From Seison nebaliae (Eukaryota; Rotifera; Pararotatoria; Seisonacea; Seisonidae), in the NCBI GenBank assembly GCA_023231475.1, contig JALJEE010002051.1, positions 1 through 64,000 on the forward strand: 64,000 bases of DNA, given 5' to 3'. The stretch's first letter is position 1, and each line of letters opens with the position of its first letter. A program made the translations under genes and the position numbers. Below are positions 10,237 through 23,182 of the stretch, in pieces. Below the pieces are notes generated by a model, which was given only the letters and a program-made list of their open reading frames with translations, made no database searches and was not told where the DNA came from.

Positions 10237-13200
10237 TCAAATACAATTTCTTATATCATTTTCTGTCGAAATTTATCAGATAACATTTCGTCATTTCATG
10301 GTTATTACTAGGAAGTTTTGGGAATTGTCTGATTGAAATTGAATAACGCAAAATGCACGATCATTTTCTGTTGTTCTTCTCCGAACCAACGATACATTTA
10401 CTCACCTATCCATCTATTTACCTATGATGAACCGCCACACACATACACACATTATTACACAGACATACACACACACACTCACACAGTCGCACACACACTC
10501 GCAGTGCACAAATAAAAGAATGATATAGTAACATACACCCTCCAATTCTACACAGCTGAATTCCCATTAAATAAAGGGAATGTAATCAATCAATAATATA
10601 GATGATACCAACGAATATTAACAAGAAGCTTCCATATACATCTTGTTCTTCATTTTCTTTAAATATTCTCCTCTCATTAACTATTTCTTTCCTACGCCAT
10701 TTCTTCCTTAAAATAATTCTGTCACGATTACTTCTTCTCCCGATCCATATCGAATATTCTATTCAACTTCACATGAGGTTCCTACATGATGCCGCATATT
10801 GAATATCTTCTTTCTCCATCTCCTTCTTTATCTCCCATCAGTGACGCAACGTTCACTTCTCAATGACAACTACCAACGTAGTCATCATTCAATTCATTAA
10901 GAACATTTAAAACTTTACGAATATTCTCCTCAACAATTCCTCAATTACGGAAAATACTATCGGGAGCACCAATTCTCCTCAAATATTTCTCATGGTGCTG
11001 AACCATGTATAAAATTATATTATATTCCTTCAATTTTTCCTTTCGCTAAATTTTCTATTATTCTTAACTAATTAAATCTAAAAATATTTCAGGGTGAAAA
11101 AATTCCTAAAGTTATGAATAACAGAAGAACACTAATAGGTTTTTTGGTTCTTTTTTAACAAGTTGACTATTGGACATTTAAACAGTAGATCAATAATGGT
11201 TTATAATTGGTTGAACTCGGTTCATAAACGAACAGTGCATTTATTGCATAATGTCACTTAACAAATTAGGAAAACATTAAGAGATAAACATTAACAATAA
11301 TTGTCAATAACAGCAGAGATACAATACCAACAGATTATGTTTTACACACGCAAACATATTACGTCTGGGTTCATTCTAGTGTGTCCATAGACAGAATGCA
11401 CCAAATTCGATGTTATCACATTTTACATATTCCCCGGAATTTTCTCCATCGATTTCTATTCGATATACTCATTAAAATTACTTATTCATTTGCTGTTCCT
11501 CTTACTCTATTAATATTCGATTGCTCCAATATTATTTGCTATTGGAATAAAGACGAAAAGGTCCTCAATCGCCCCCTCTCACTACTTCATATTTTCTCTT
11601 ATGTTTTATGGAAAGAAAATAGTATTTCAATTCTCTCCCCATAATGTGCAAACATAAAATATTCACATTCCACACTTTCACATATCTATTTGTATTTCAA
11701 TTATTTGTCAATTAATTCTGGTTTTTATACTTGCCCTTTTTATGTGGGTCGTCGAACTGAACGGTGCAAGAGACAATCGTAAATGACATAACTAACAGAG
11801 TTTATTTATCAAAATTATTCACAATGCTCAACTCCAGTTACGAGCATCAAACCAATTTACATAATCAAGTTCATAAATATTAATTAACTTTATTAAAATA
11901 ATATTAACAAATCGACATTCTTCCATCAATGTCATTCTGGCGCAATAATTTCAAGAGCGGTCGCATAATGTTTGCAGTGGGAAGACATGAGGAAGATAAA
12001 TGACTCGATTGACAAATAATTGACAATTACATTTACTTTCATTTAACATTACATTCAGTTGGACGGACTCTTGAAATCAGGTCGGAAACTTATGGAATTT
12101 GTGTGGTTTAAAAAATCTAAGTTTCTAATTTATAATTTTCTTCGTTTCGTCCAAGAGATTTAAACATCGGATTCAGATGTGAAGAAGTAGGTACATACTA
12201 GCCAACCTTTTATTATTTACTAATGTAATTCTTATTTACATAAGTCAAGTTAGTTGGGTTTCCTCTCCACCAACTCTTAATTCAAAACAATTAACGAGCG
12301 AAATGACTACTTCATTAAGTGAAGGAGAAGAACCAGAAGAAGAGAGATAGAGAGAGGGAGGGAAGTTAAATGAAGATTTGTACCTTCCATTTTCGATGAT
12401 GAAAATGGTAGAATCGTTCAAAATAAGTTTGTTGCTTTAAAGTTCCCGTCTGATTTGAGTAGAAATTGGACATAAACTTTCATCATTAGAATGACTTATG
12501 TGATTGTTTCGTCTTCACTCATCTCTCAACATTATCGGGAAGTTTGATAATCGTCTTCAATATCTTCTTCAAAAACAACTAAAATAACAAGAAAATAATC
12601 GTACCGAATACAATAGACGAAGTTAATGAAGTTAGATTAGATGTATTGAAGTCGATTCCATTCATCATAGGATTCGATTCTAAAACAAAAAATAATTCAT
12701 ATAAACCATTCTTCCCAATTCAATATAACGAATAGTGTTCTATCGATTATCTTACATCATTTTCTCAATGTCTAAAGGTCCATGCGTCCAATGTTCTCAC
12801 TCCCCTCCCTTTCAACAACTCAACAATTCATATTTCTCATATAACAACGTTATTTTTAGTCAACTATCGAACAATTGCTTTCAATTTACTTCGTTGTAAC
12901 ATTCATTTTAAAAGTAAAAGAAAACGACTAAAGAATGAAAAATAAAATGAAATTCGTTAAGAATTAAAGTTTTCGTAGAGTTTAATTTTCATTTGAAAAA
13001 ATTTGGAATCGGATTGTAAATTCAAATTTCTAACATGTGTAACTTAACAGAAGAATTATTTGAATAGGAGAAAAGGAGCAATATATTTGAAACGTCATTT
13101 TGCTTGAGAAGACGAACAATAAGAAGAAGAGGATGTTCTTCTCCTTCTCGGAATATTGGAGCTAATTTCAGAATTTTTATTTGAATGCGTGGAAAGAGAA

Positions 13201-13489
13201 GGACAGAGATTGTTGATGAAACTCAAAAAAAGTTTCTGTCATTATTTTGAGCACAAGAATATCAAGAGGAATCATATGAATCGAATGGTAAATCGGAATT
13301 TCGTTGTTCCTTTCTATCGTTAATGGCGAAAGACCTTGAGTAGTTTGTTGGTTGCACATCAAACGAATGGCGAAGAATTTGACGTTCTTTACGTCCATTT
13401 GCTCATTAAATTGATAAGTAATTTGAACAGTTGCGAGAAAGGAGTCGATAAAATCAAATTAATTTTTATTAACAAAATAAATGTTTCAG
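10237..13489. other. gene-poor region upstream of GIT
   Basis: Contains the GIT upstream region and no frame I can support. Sequence is AT-rich with scattered pyrimidine-rich tracts. The phrase gcataatgt recurs near 11245 and 11965 (also near 340), possibly remnants of a dispersed repeat. Confidence 0.45.
10436..10505. repeat. interrupted (CA)n microsatellite
   Basis: A run of CA/ACAC units broken by single-base changes (cacacacatacacacattattacac and onward). It lies just upstream of the GIT start and is non-coding. Confidence 0.85.
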
Positions 13490-14386
13490 TTCCGGAGTTC
13501 ACGTATTTCATTCTCAGTCGTCGTCCAATCACTTGGCATCGGTGGGAGGTAGAATTGATGAAGAAAGAATGGTGATCAGGTAAGGAACGAGAAATGTGAA
13601 GGAAATTATTAGTGAATGATAGATTCTATTAAAAGATGATTTCTCGTTTGTTTATACGAGTTCCATTACTCTCACAATATCACATGATTCCTTCATGTAA
13701 CATATCAGTCAACTAACAGTTGTACCCGGTATTTGCGTATCGATTATTAATATTTTGTTGACCTTCGGATGTCCATCGTTGATGCAACTGTTGCAGTTTG
13801 GTTCATTTCTTTCACTCAATTCAGTGTTCTGCATTCATACCCAAAAATTTTTTATGTTTTCTCCTTTCACCAAATCGAACACCATTCTCAGGAATGGCCA
13901 AATTGGCAGCTAGATATATCTCTGGAAAGAAGTTTAATGAATAGAAAATGGAATAATAAAACTTCCTAATGGAAGTAACGATGATGTAAAGGAAAAAAAT
14001 GAAATGAATAGGAAGATAATATGAATTGTGTACTATCATTCCCTTCAGAGAAAGTCGGGAGCTCTCACCAGCTTACATGCACCTCACTTACTCCTCCTAC
14101 AAATTCATTTCAACGTCATCGCCAATCTCCCATTGTATATCGATTCATTGTTTTGAATAATATTAGTTTATCTATTTCTTCGTCCTTGATTGCAATCTGG
14201 GCATATGAAAATTCATTACATAATGTTTTAACGACAATCAATTTTTCAATATTACATTACTTATGTTTGCCAATAGACTTCCCTTCGTCTCCGTTACTAT
14301 CAATTCCTCACTCGTTTCGATGTGTTGATGTGTTGTGGAGAGTGCAAGAACGTTGTGAAGGAAAGTTTATTTGGAAAAATAATTGA
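13490..14386 (+). CDS. candidate small Cys-containing protein, 3' exons
   Basis: Three exons join in a consistent phase: 13490-13579 (acceptor tgtttcag, donor CAG|gtaagg), 14049-14134 (acceptor cccttcag) and 14277-14386 (acceptor gccaatag, stop TGA). The spliced frame reads SGVHVFHSQSSSNHLASVGG, then ELSPAYMHLTYSSYKF, and ends FRCVDVLWRVQERCEGKFIW plus four residues. Introns are 469 and 142 bp, longer than in the confident genes. The 5' exons are not found. A second reading of the last two exons, in another frame, is also open, so the product is not certain. No family is recognised. The neighbouring candidate at 17.3-18.4 kb has a related-looking C-terminal CVD-aromatic-RV motif. Confidence 0.28.
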
Positions 14387-17330
14387 TAAAATTTTCATTA
14401 TTTAATTAACAAATCCATTTCCGTACATTAGCATTGACAGCGACTATAAATCATCATCGACATGTATCATGTGTGTGTGTGGTCGGCCGGACGATATCGA
14501 AGTGAAGGAAAATCGATAATTTCGTTTCTGCTCTATCATGAAACTATGTTCGTTTCTGATTAAATTCTCCTTCTTTATTTTCACGATTTACAGAACTTCA
14601 GCTACATTTAATCGTGGTCATTGTTATGGATGTCGAATATGAACATGTTCGTCAATGTTAAATCGACCATGAATGATGTGGAAACTCAATTGTCGATCAT
14701 TGTGTTACAATTAACGATGTTATTGTTATATATTGATTTATGATCTCTGATAATGGGAAGTTCAAGTACCTGAATGATGGAATGATGAAGAGGAAGAGTG
14801 AGAATGGGAAGATGAATGGGAGAATATCCGTTAAATTTTTCGTTAAAAATTTCAAAGATATTCCTTGGAGCGATAAATTTTAAATTGTTTAGAAAATGTA
14901 GAGAATGCAATATGTCGACATTTTGATTACCGCTACCCTCTTCCAATCATAGAACTTCCTCATTCGTTGATGCTGTTCCATCTTTTATAGAGAAGGAAAA
15001 TTCTCATGACAACTACTACACTATTTCTTCCCAATAACCGCGACGGTAGTTATGGAGAAAATTATGAATGAGCAATATGATACTAAGCCATGATGTAGTT
15101 CATCATTGATGATGATGGGAGGAGGAATAAGTAGAGCAAATAAATTTATGGGGAGATAGAAAGTGGGAAGAGATCCAATTTCGCTCGCATCTTTAACGGC
15201 AATTAAGTAATGTGCAACGAGGAAGATGTATGTTCCTTCATTAGAATTATCGTGAGGAGCTCTCCATTTAGTCAATTAGAAAGCGGCAAATCATATGATG
15301 TATATATCGAGTTGACGGTTCTTTCCTCGAGCACCGAATAATGCCATCATCCAGTCAATTCCATATATAGTGGTTATATGCGACGAATACGTGTACATGT
15401 GATTTAAGAAGTACGTGAATTAGTGTAAATCAAAGAGAGCTGGTACGTTTGCTTTCCTGTAGTCTTGCATCATCGACTGACTGTTCTTCTTTAAGTTGGC
15501 ATGGACAGGAAGACGAATGGAAAGAATAAAAGTGAACGAGACAATAAATGAAAATAAAAGCTAAAGAAATTATCTGATTCTCAAAACATTTTTTCACTAC
15601 AACGAATACTTATATCATTGTTTCTTTAATGATTATTCTTTTTCTCAAACAATGAATCGTAGTTTCTTCTTCGTTTCCGCTGCTTCTGTTTCTCCCATTT
15701 TCTTCTTCTTTTTTATTGTGATAATGACTAAACAGTCTTTTGGTTAATCATTTCCATTCAACGATACTTCATTCGCTCAATATTACATTACACAGACGAA
15801 TGTTCATGCGACATCTATTCATTGTAATCGGTGGAAATGTCCAACAATGAAGAATGTTCCTTCTTCCGGGTCATCTCTTATGTTCCATCTCTGCTTCAAT
15901 CACCACCTGAAAATGTTCTCTTTCATTCAAATTTCAAATTTCTTCCGATTCGAATTAGTTTCACTCTCATTAATCTTCTCGCGTTCGAGGCATCATGTCA
16001 TTTCTCTTTATGTAATTTAATATCGCTAATTGGAAATGAGACGTACAATCTTTTTTCTCAAGTAATGCCCAACGGCACTCAACTACCATATGCAAGAATG
16101 GGAAAGAGATCGTTGTGAAACGTGTTAAAATATCTGATGCGGAATCATTTGAATTACACTTAAACAATTTCTGCACATTCATACCGACATCAACCGAATC
16201 ATTTACATCTCTAGCTATTTCTTGGAACTATTTGGTTCGCATTTACTTCGTCGGAGAGTAGATCATTGAAACATTGAATTTCATTAAATACGAATATTTC
16301 TAGCAATATTTGTAAAACGATTGAATCTTTTTTGCCAATATTTGAATATGAATTCCATATCAAAATTAACGTCAGAGAAGTTGAAATTATTAAATCTGAC
16401 TGAAATGATCTCAAAGAAGTAACTATTCATATATGATTATTATATCATTATGTTATTGGATAATTAATATGTTCAATATTTATCGGATAATGTTTAAAGT
16501 GTTTAAAAGAATTGTCCAATTAATTAATCAATGACCAACAACAACAAATGATCAGTTATTGCGACAAATATGTTACAACAATCAATTTTATACAAATAAT
16601 GGTGATAAATATTCGATATTATTAATTTTCACTATATTTTTATACGATAACATTATTCAACTTCAGTATTTTTTTTTACTATCGTTTATGTTAATATGAA
16701 ATTTTTCAATCTGAAATTTAGATCATTTCAATTGATTAATGTTATGAAGTTATTTCATCAAGGAAATTGTATTCCAAATATGTTTTTGTTGAGTGATAAA
16801 ACGATAGATGATATCTTCTCTAGATTGTCAAAGAATAGAAAATTGAGCAGTGTCACATTGAAAATTAGAATGAATTCTTCCCCGAAATTTACGAATGAAA
16901 TGAAGATAATCACCGAGCGATATCTTATCCGGGAGTCTTCTGTGCACCCCGGAATCATATATGTATATCAAAGCGCTTATTGTGAAGCTCTCTCATCTTG
17001 GAAGGAGTAACTGATGAGAATTAATATAAAATTTTGGAAACTATTTCCCTAAGAGGAAATGAGATTGAGAAACTGTAGATTTCGGGTAAAATTTAATAAT
17101 TTTAAATTTTGAACGGAATGGTAGTAGGAGATATGATAATGGGGAAGATCGCATTGAGAGGAATGGAGGAGAATTAATAGAAATTGATGTAATGATGTTA
17201 ATGGATGAGTAGAACGGCTTTTTTGTATTTGACACTGATTTAAAGAAATTATATCCTCACCGCAAGCACATTAATTATTACGGTATTACTATTGCTTTTT
17301 TATCAGAAATTTTTTTGACGATCATTCGGC
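14387..17330. other. gene-poor region with isolated coding-like frames
   Basis: Minus-strand frames at 15021-15275 (TKWRAPHDNSNEGTYIFLVA) and 15970-16182 (VVECRWALLEKKDC) look protein-like, as does one at 14686-14946. I could not join any of them into a gene with consistent splice phases. The first has a tryptophan-x-alanine-proline pattern like a Reeler or DOMON strand, but one motif is not enough to call the family. No RNA gene or long repeat was seen. Confidence 0.35.
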
Positions 17331-18429
17331 ATGTGGCGGAAGTGCATGCTTCGTAAAATATATTTTTTCTCCATTATTCTCATTGCATTGAAATCAACAC
17401 AGGTGAAGATTTTTTTCCTCAACATAAATTCTATGATTCTCTACTTTTATATTCGATTCACATTCGATGCACACTCGTTCCTAAACCATTCCATTTCTAT
17501 CAACTCCATCAATCCAGATACATGCCAATCCCTCTCTCATTCCTTTTCAATATTTATTTATTCCATCAATATCATTCCATACGAACCACTGTCATATCTC
17601 CTCATTGCACAAACCATATCTTCTTCCCAATATCTTGTTTTCTTCTCATCTAATACTATTGTCACAACCACCCACAAAGTACTACTACTACTGTTACTAC
17701 TACTACTACTATGATTATTATTACTATTATTACTATTACTATTTATTTTTCGTTTGTTAATAGAAAAAGGAAAATTTTCCTTAATTTCAAATTTTATTTT
17801 CAATTTTCCTCTTTTTTTCAATAGCACACATTCACAAAGTAGAACGACATTGTTATTACTTCAATAATAAGTTCTACTTGCATCTTATTTTGGTGTGCTA
17901 TTCGTTCAATCTTAAAATTATCTTTCAAATTGGAACAAATCGCAATCGGAAGCCACGTATCATTCGACTTCTCTAGTCATCTCTTCCATTTCGACTCTTT
18001 CAAATTGAAGGAGAATTTCCACAATTATCATAATTGTTTGGTTCAGTAATTTGGGAGGATCGCTCATTCTCATTCTCACAAATCAATAGAAGCGATCGAC
18101 AGAAATTCTAGTTAGTTCTTTACATCATCCTTACTATTTTCCTAACGATTCACAACATAAAATCAATTTCATTCTGACACTTCGTTTCATAGTCCGATTA
18201 TAGAAGATGGAAGGAAACTGATGGAGTTGTTCTACCGTCAAAATTTATTTAACGATCCTTTGATTGTTGATAGACCAGTAGGATACTCGACTATACCGAT
18301 CCACCTTTCTTTCTATAACATCCTCCTAATTAAATTACAATGTTTCTTCCTCAGTGTTGCGTGGACGGAACATATCGTGTTGCATGGGAGATATTATCAT
18401 TTCCCAATAAGATGATTCCATCTATGTAG
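17331..18429 (+). CDS. probable small secreted protein (partial model)
   Basis: Not recognised. Exon 17331-17402 encodes a signal peptide (RKIYFFSIILIALKSTQ) and ends at CAG|gtgaag. Five exons downstream join in perfect phase: 17825-17870, 17953-18045, 18090-18110, 18193-18277 and 18355-18429 (stop TAG). They spell HKVERHCYYFNN, then FSSHLFHFDSFKLKENF, NCLVQSDRQKFYPIIEDGRK, MELFYRQNLFNDPLIVDRP and CCVDGTYRVAWEILSFPNKM. One exon is only 21 nt. The signal-peptide exon ends in phase 0 while 17825 needs one base, so an exon is missing between them, or the two parts are separate genes. The 3' chain is the better supported part. Confidence 0.4.
17690..17752. repeat. (ACT)n/(ATT)n microsatellite
   Basis: Trinucleotide run of act/att units inside the putative first intron of the secreted-protein candidate. 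It keeps a leucine-rich frame open by chance. Confidence 0.8.
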
Positions 18430-18943
18430 AAATAAGTGTGTTAGATGACGTAATAAGGAGGAATAGTCAAATTATACGTATGAGAGTTAGGTAAACGACT
18501 TCCTCCTATCGAGAATGAATGAAGACGTCGATGACGACGATTTCTATCGTTCGATCGATTGATTCTCTCCTCTCAATTTCCATTCCTCTCAATCATTTCA
18601 TTTAATAAATTTATTCTGTTAAAAGAGTTTTCTCCTCAACATGTTTAATATAACCATTCCCATTCCATTCTATTATATTCTATTATATTATATTTTTCCT
18701 ACCACTTTCTTCACACCTCATCAACATCTAATTGTCACTTCTTATCTTCTTATCGTGAATTGTATCTGCAAATTTATTAAACATTATGCACAATGATATA
18801 TCGAATAGACTAGTTCATTTTTAATAATTATTGTGTTAATTTTTTAACAAATTCTTTTCTTATCCAAATTGTCCATATCCATTTCATTTAACTGAAAGAA
18901 CTCCAAGTCTAAAAGTAATAAAGTAAGTTTTCGGAGAATAAGA

Positions 18944-19141
18944 CCCTAATGTGAGTATAACTCAAATTTAACTATTTTTTTTATAAAAAAAATGAGTCTA
19001 TAAGATTTAGTCGATATGGACTCAAAAGTAAGTTAGAAAGAATAAAATTGATAAAGTATTTTGTTAGTTTTGAGTCAACATCGATTAAATCTTATAGACT
19101 CATTTATTCTATAAAAAAAATGAGTTATACTCACACTAGGG
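18944..19141. mobile_element. fold-back MITE-like element, 198 bp
   Basis: The left arm starts ccctaatgtgagtataactc and runs to gactcaaaa (about 19027). The right arm is its reverse complement, from ttttgagtc (about 19070) to gagttatactcacactaggg. The arms are about 80 bp, imperfect, and carry a shared inner block (atgagtctataagattta). About 45 bp of loop separates them, so the whole element can fold into one hairpin. There is no coding capacity. I could not identify a clear target-site duplication. It could be a MITE or a solitary fold-back element. Confidence 0.75.
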
Positions 19142-22100
19142 GATGTTCTACAATCATGACGAAATTACGTACATTATTCATTCAAATAATTGTTTATTTA
19201 AAATGTTTTATTAATGTTATTTTTATTTAATATATCATTTTTTCAAAGAAATGTTCGTATATTGAAGTGTTCAAATTCGAAAATGGACGTTCGAATTTCC
19301 GAAAATTCCCCAAATTCCCAATTCTTCCAAAGAGAATGTACAGTACGCAATTGTTGTTCGACCATGTTTTAATGATTTCAATTAGAGAATGATAAGTTCA
19401 ATGATGGAATTGGAATGAAATGAAAGAATGAATGATGATGAATGTGTAATTGATGAATTAATAATTAAAAATTATAATCGAACAATCATAAGAATCAGTC
19501 AATCATCAAATTGAGTACATAATGTGTCATGCACATAACGTGCATCAATGTTTGATGAAGCAATAAATAATTCAAAGTCGTTTCGATTATAGTCAGTTCA
19601 TTTTCAGATTAACTATTGTTCTATCTAACCAATTCGTCTGTGTTGGAATTAGTTTGAAGATTGTTTGTTGTTGGAACCGAAAATGACGTTTATTAAGAGA
19701 AAGGTGATAAGAGAAAGTATTTAAAAGTTGGTTGAGATGGTGTTGAGATTGAGAGTAATGTATTATTGTTTGATGAAGAGGATTTTATTGACTAAATGAA
19801 ACGGAACAAAGAAGGAATTTCAATGGAATTTCAATAGTTATTCCGTCTAATAAGTGAATTGATTTGAGTGTGACGTATATTTATTAATCGTAATAGTACA
19901 AGGACGATCAATTGAAAATGTTTATTCTTTATATATATCGCACAATGCTCCCCTTCTCCAAAATCAAACAGAAGTTACAATTTGAGGAGGGAATGGATTT
20001 CTTCCCAAGAGTATTATTCACATCTGCTTGCACCAGCAGTTGTTCCGCGAGAAACAAAAAGAGATTCATATTATTTATAGATGAAGATAATGTAATCGAT
20101 CGATGTCGTGAGAGGAGGACTCCCACGAACAATCGAAAAGTTATAATTCTATCGAGTAAGGATCATATCACAATCGACTGATAAGAAGAATAAAAGTGAG
20201 AAAGAAAAGAATGGGAGAAGAGAGTGTACATTTGAGGGCTATTAAGGAATGGATAGGAGATGGCTTTTTCGGGAGGTATCCATGATGGATGGAAGGAAGG
20301 AAGGAAGGTGGAATAGATTCAAGTCGATGAGACGTGATGAGCAAAATGCATTTTCCCTTGCGCATTAATTTAGTGTGAGTTAAATTAGGAATATCTCCCA
20401 AATGGCTTTTGAAGAAGGGAATATTCGTTTCTTCTCCATAACTAAACAATTGTCCAAAAGAGCTGATAAATATGCAGTAAGAAAAATGTTCGATTTAAAA
20501 AAAAAGAATTTTAGTTGCTAACATGAAGTACTTGAACTCTCATTCCCATTCAACTTTCATTTTGGGAAATGATTTGTAATGAAGAATATTGTACAAATAT
20601 TCATTCTCTCATTCGACTCATTGTCGATGTTGTAAAATGGTCGATGCATATTATGTTACTTATATTTGCAAACAAAATCGAAGTGAATGTGTAAGACCTG
20701 GAGAATTGGTACGCATTCAACTACCTCTTCCTTTTTCTTTCTTCCAAATTATTTCATCCTCTCGTTATACAAACTTCTAATTCGTTCGATTTATTCTTCC
20801 ATCATTCTCAACGGTGATGAGTCATCATCATCATTCTACTCGCATCTTGCCTTGTATGTATAACGTCCACACATCGCAATGATTGAGCAACTGGAAGTAA
20901 GATGAATTGATAAGAATGTGAGATAAGAGAAGTTAAGTGAATGAATAATGGACGAATTGAATCGGTACATATATTTATGCATATTATACGTGTGTGTCTG
21001 TGTGTGTGCGTGTTTGTGTTTTTGTGTGAAGTGTTCGTGTGTGTGAGTGGCAATGTGAGAGTATGTGCAGAAAAGAAGAAAATGTAAATTTTGGGGAATC
21101 CTTATCATTTCCCATATTGGACGGTGAATCGTTCCGGCATTGAGGATGAGGTGAAAATAATGAGCATGTTGATGTTGATGATGTTGTTCATAGGTCTGAT
21201 CGGGAGCTGAAGCATTGGTACGCTCGACCTTCTCCCTCAACTTTTGGCAATTGATGCATAATGAGATGAATAGTGAGAATAATGAGAGAATAAGTAAGTG
21301 AATGAGAGAGAAAGATAAAGGATTCTTCAAACAAAATAATTAGGAGAAATTTTCTTCTACTTTATTTCCCAATCATTTCTTCCAAACTCTCCTTCCTATG
21401 TTCTCGTTGCCATAACAACGACGATCTCACAACAGTTGTTGCTACGACAATCCATCTTCTTCTTTCTCTCCTGCCTTCTCTCTATTTCTTCATTCTCTTC
21501 TGACATCATGACAACGTAATGAACGATCTTTTCACAACTATAGCCGAGTGAGTCAGAATGGAGGAGGTATCGTCCGGTTCATCTATCGCGTTAGGAAAAG
21601 CCAAACCGATGAATGAGAAGAACATACAGATTAATAAAATGAGATGGAAGAACGTGTCAAAATGATTGTTTATCCATTCTCCTCCACTCTTTTCTTCTTT
21701 TCTTACAATTCTTTTAATTTACGTCTAATATAAATCTATCTAATTAATCACATTCTCTATCATCCGACATCTGTTTCGGATGCGGAAGAATAATCTTCAG
21801 ATCCCCAAAAGAAGTCGAAGAACAATTACAATATAATTCAGATTTACGAATTCTTCTTCTCTGGTTCTTTTCCCGTTCATTCGACTGAATCATCAATGAA
21901 TCATATTTCTCGTTCTCAAATGTTTATCGTTCTTTTTTAAACATCCAAATTTATGTTGATGAATTATGATTACTGACAAATTAATTCTTTTTTCTTTCCG
22001 ATTCATTCTTCAATTTTCCTCTTATTATTATTGCGTGAGATTGTGAAGTTCGGAATTAAAATGTATTGTGTTCATGAACTGGATCATTTACGACACCCTT

Positions 22101-23182
22101 GTCCCAAGGTGTGGATGCTGAGGAGATTTTCCCGGAAATTTTATTTAGAAAATTAAAAATTTTTTGAATTCTCCGAAACATTTAATATTACTTTTTCAGC
22201 GGTGAATTATGTGTAACTTCTATCGAGAAATAGAGAGTTGAGAATTGAACGAATTTTTAAAAAATAGGAAATTATTATAATCGAATTAAATTTCCTTTCT
22301 GAAACGAGAGACGATGTGGAGATAATTATGTAAGAAGTTTAACTACATTATTTACCCAATATTATTCGATGAATAATTTCCATGAAATTTCTAAATCATT
22401 TTAACAAACAAATTTTCTAATATTTGACATTTCTTTAATTCTTCTTTTCTCATCATAACAGTTCACCACTCAACATTTCCAATTAGCTGGTGGATGGTCG
22501 AATATATTTAATTTACTACCAGTCGATTGAAATCAGTGAAATCGGTTGCTGCTGGTCCAAATTTTGATTTACTTCTCAAATCGATTATCCCATTTACCAA
22601 TTTCTACATTGCCTTATCAAAAAGAACAACAACACTAACAATAACAAACCAAATTGAAAACAAAAATAACTTAAAGAATCTATCGGATCTTTATCGCCAA
22701 TTCAGCTGCTTTCTTTCAATTATTAAATTTCCTTTTTAGATAAAAAAAAAACTTCCCTCAAAGAAGGCACTAAACAAATTCTGCATCAAAACATATCTCG
22801 CTGTAATTTTGGTGGAAATTGAAGAAAGAAGTATTAGAACGAAAATTAATTTCTTTTCACATAATTCATCGACAAAAAAAATATTAATTGACGAAGATAG
22901 AAGAGTGAAAGAGACAAATATACAATTCCAAACACAATAAGAATTAAAAGATATATTCGAAATATCATAAATAGTTGTGAAGACAACAATCAAATAAAGA
23001 ATATAAAGAAATATTGAAAACAGGAATTATTTATAGAGGACTATTCAAATTAAAGTGATAAAGTCATCATTGGAACACATTAACATTTGACAATAACAAC
23101 CGACGGTAACCAAAAGAAGATATATCAGAACTAATAATAATTTTATACAACAACAACAACAACAACAAACATCAACATTATC
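19142..23182. other. gene-poor region with candidate exons
   Basis: Several frames look coding but were not joined. On the minus strand, 21330 downward opens with a signal peptide (FSLIHLLILSLFSLFISLC) followed by a His-rich stretch; the frame continues through the GT tract and is probably interrupted by an intron. On the plus strand, 19912-20181 (LFTSACTSSCSARNKKRFIL) and about 20590-20711 (HCRCCKMVDAYYVTYICKQN, ending at a gtacgc donor) are Cys-rich. These may be pieces of further small secreted-protein genes. The last 700 bp before 23183 hold CAA and A-rich tracts and probably the 5' UTR/promoter of the MATH/BTB gene. Confidence 0.35.
20988..21050. repeat. interrupted (GT)n microsatellite
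   Basis: A run of GTGT units with c and t interruptions. It is read on the minus strand as the His/Thr-rich part of a chance open frame. Confidence 0.8.

Noticed and set aside
10333-10515. 60-codon frame across a CA repeat
   Set aside because: Its His/Thr-rich part is a microsatellite; no signal peptide or splice context.
17558-17827. 89-codon minus frame rich in Asn/Ser
   Set aside because: Created by a trinucleotide repeat; overlaps the better supported plus-strand exons.
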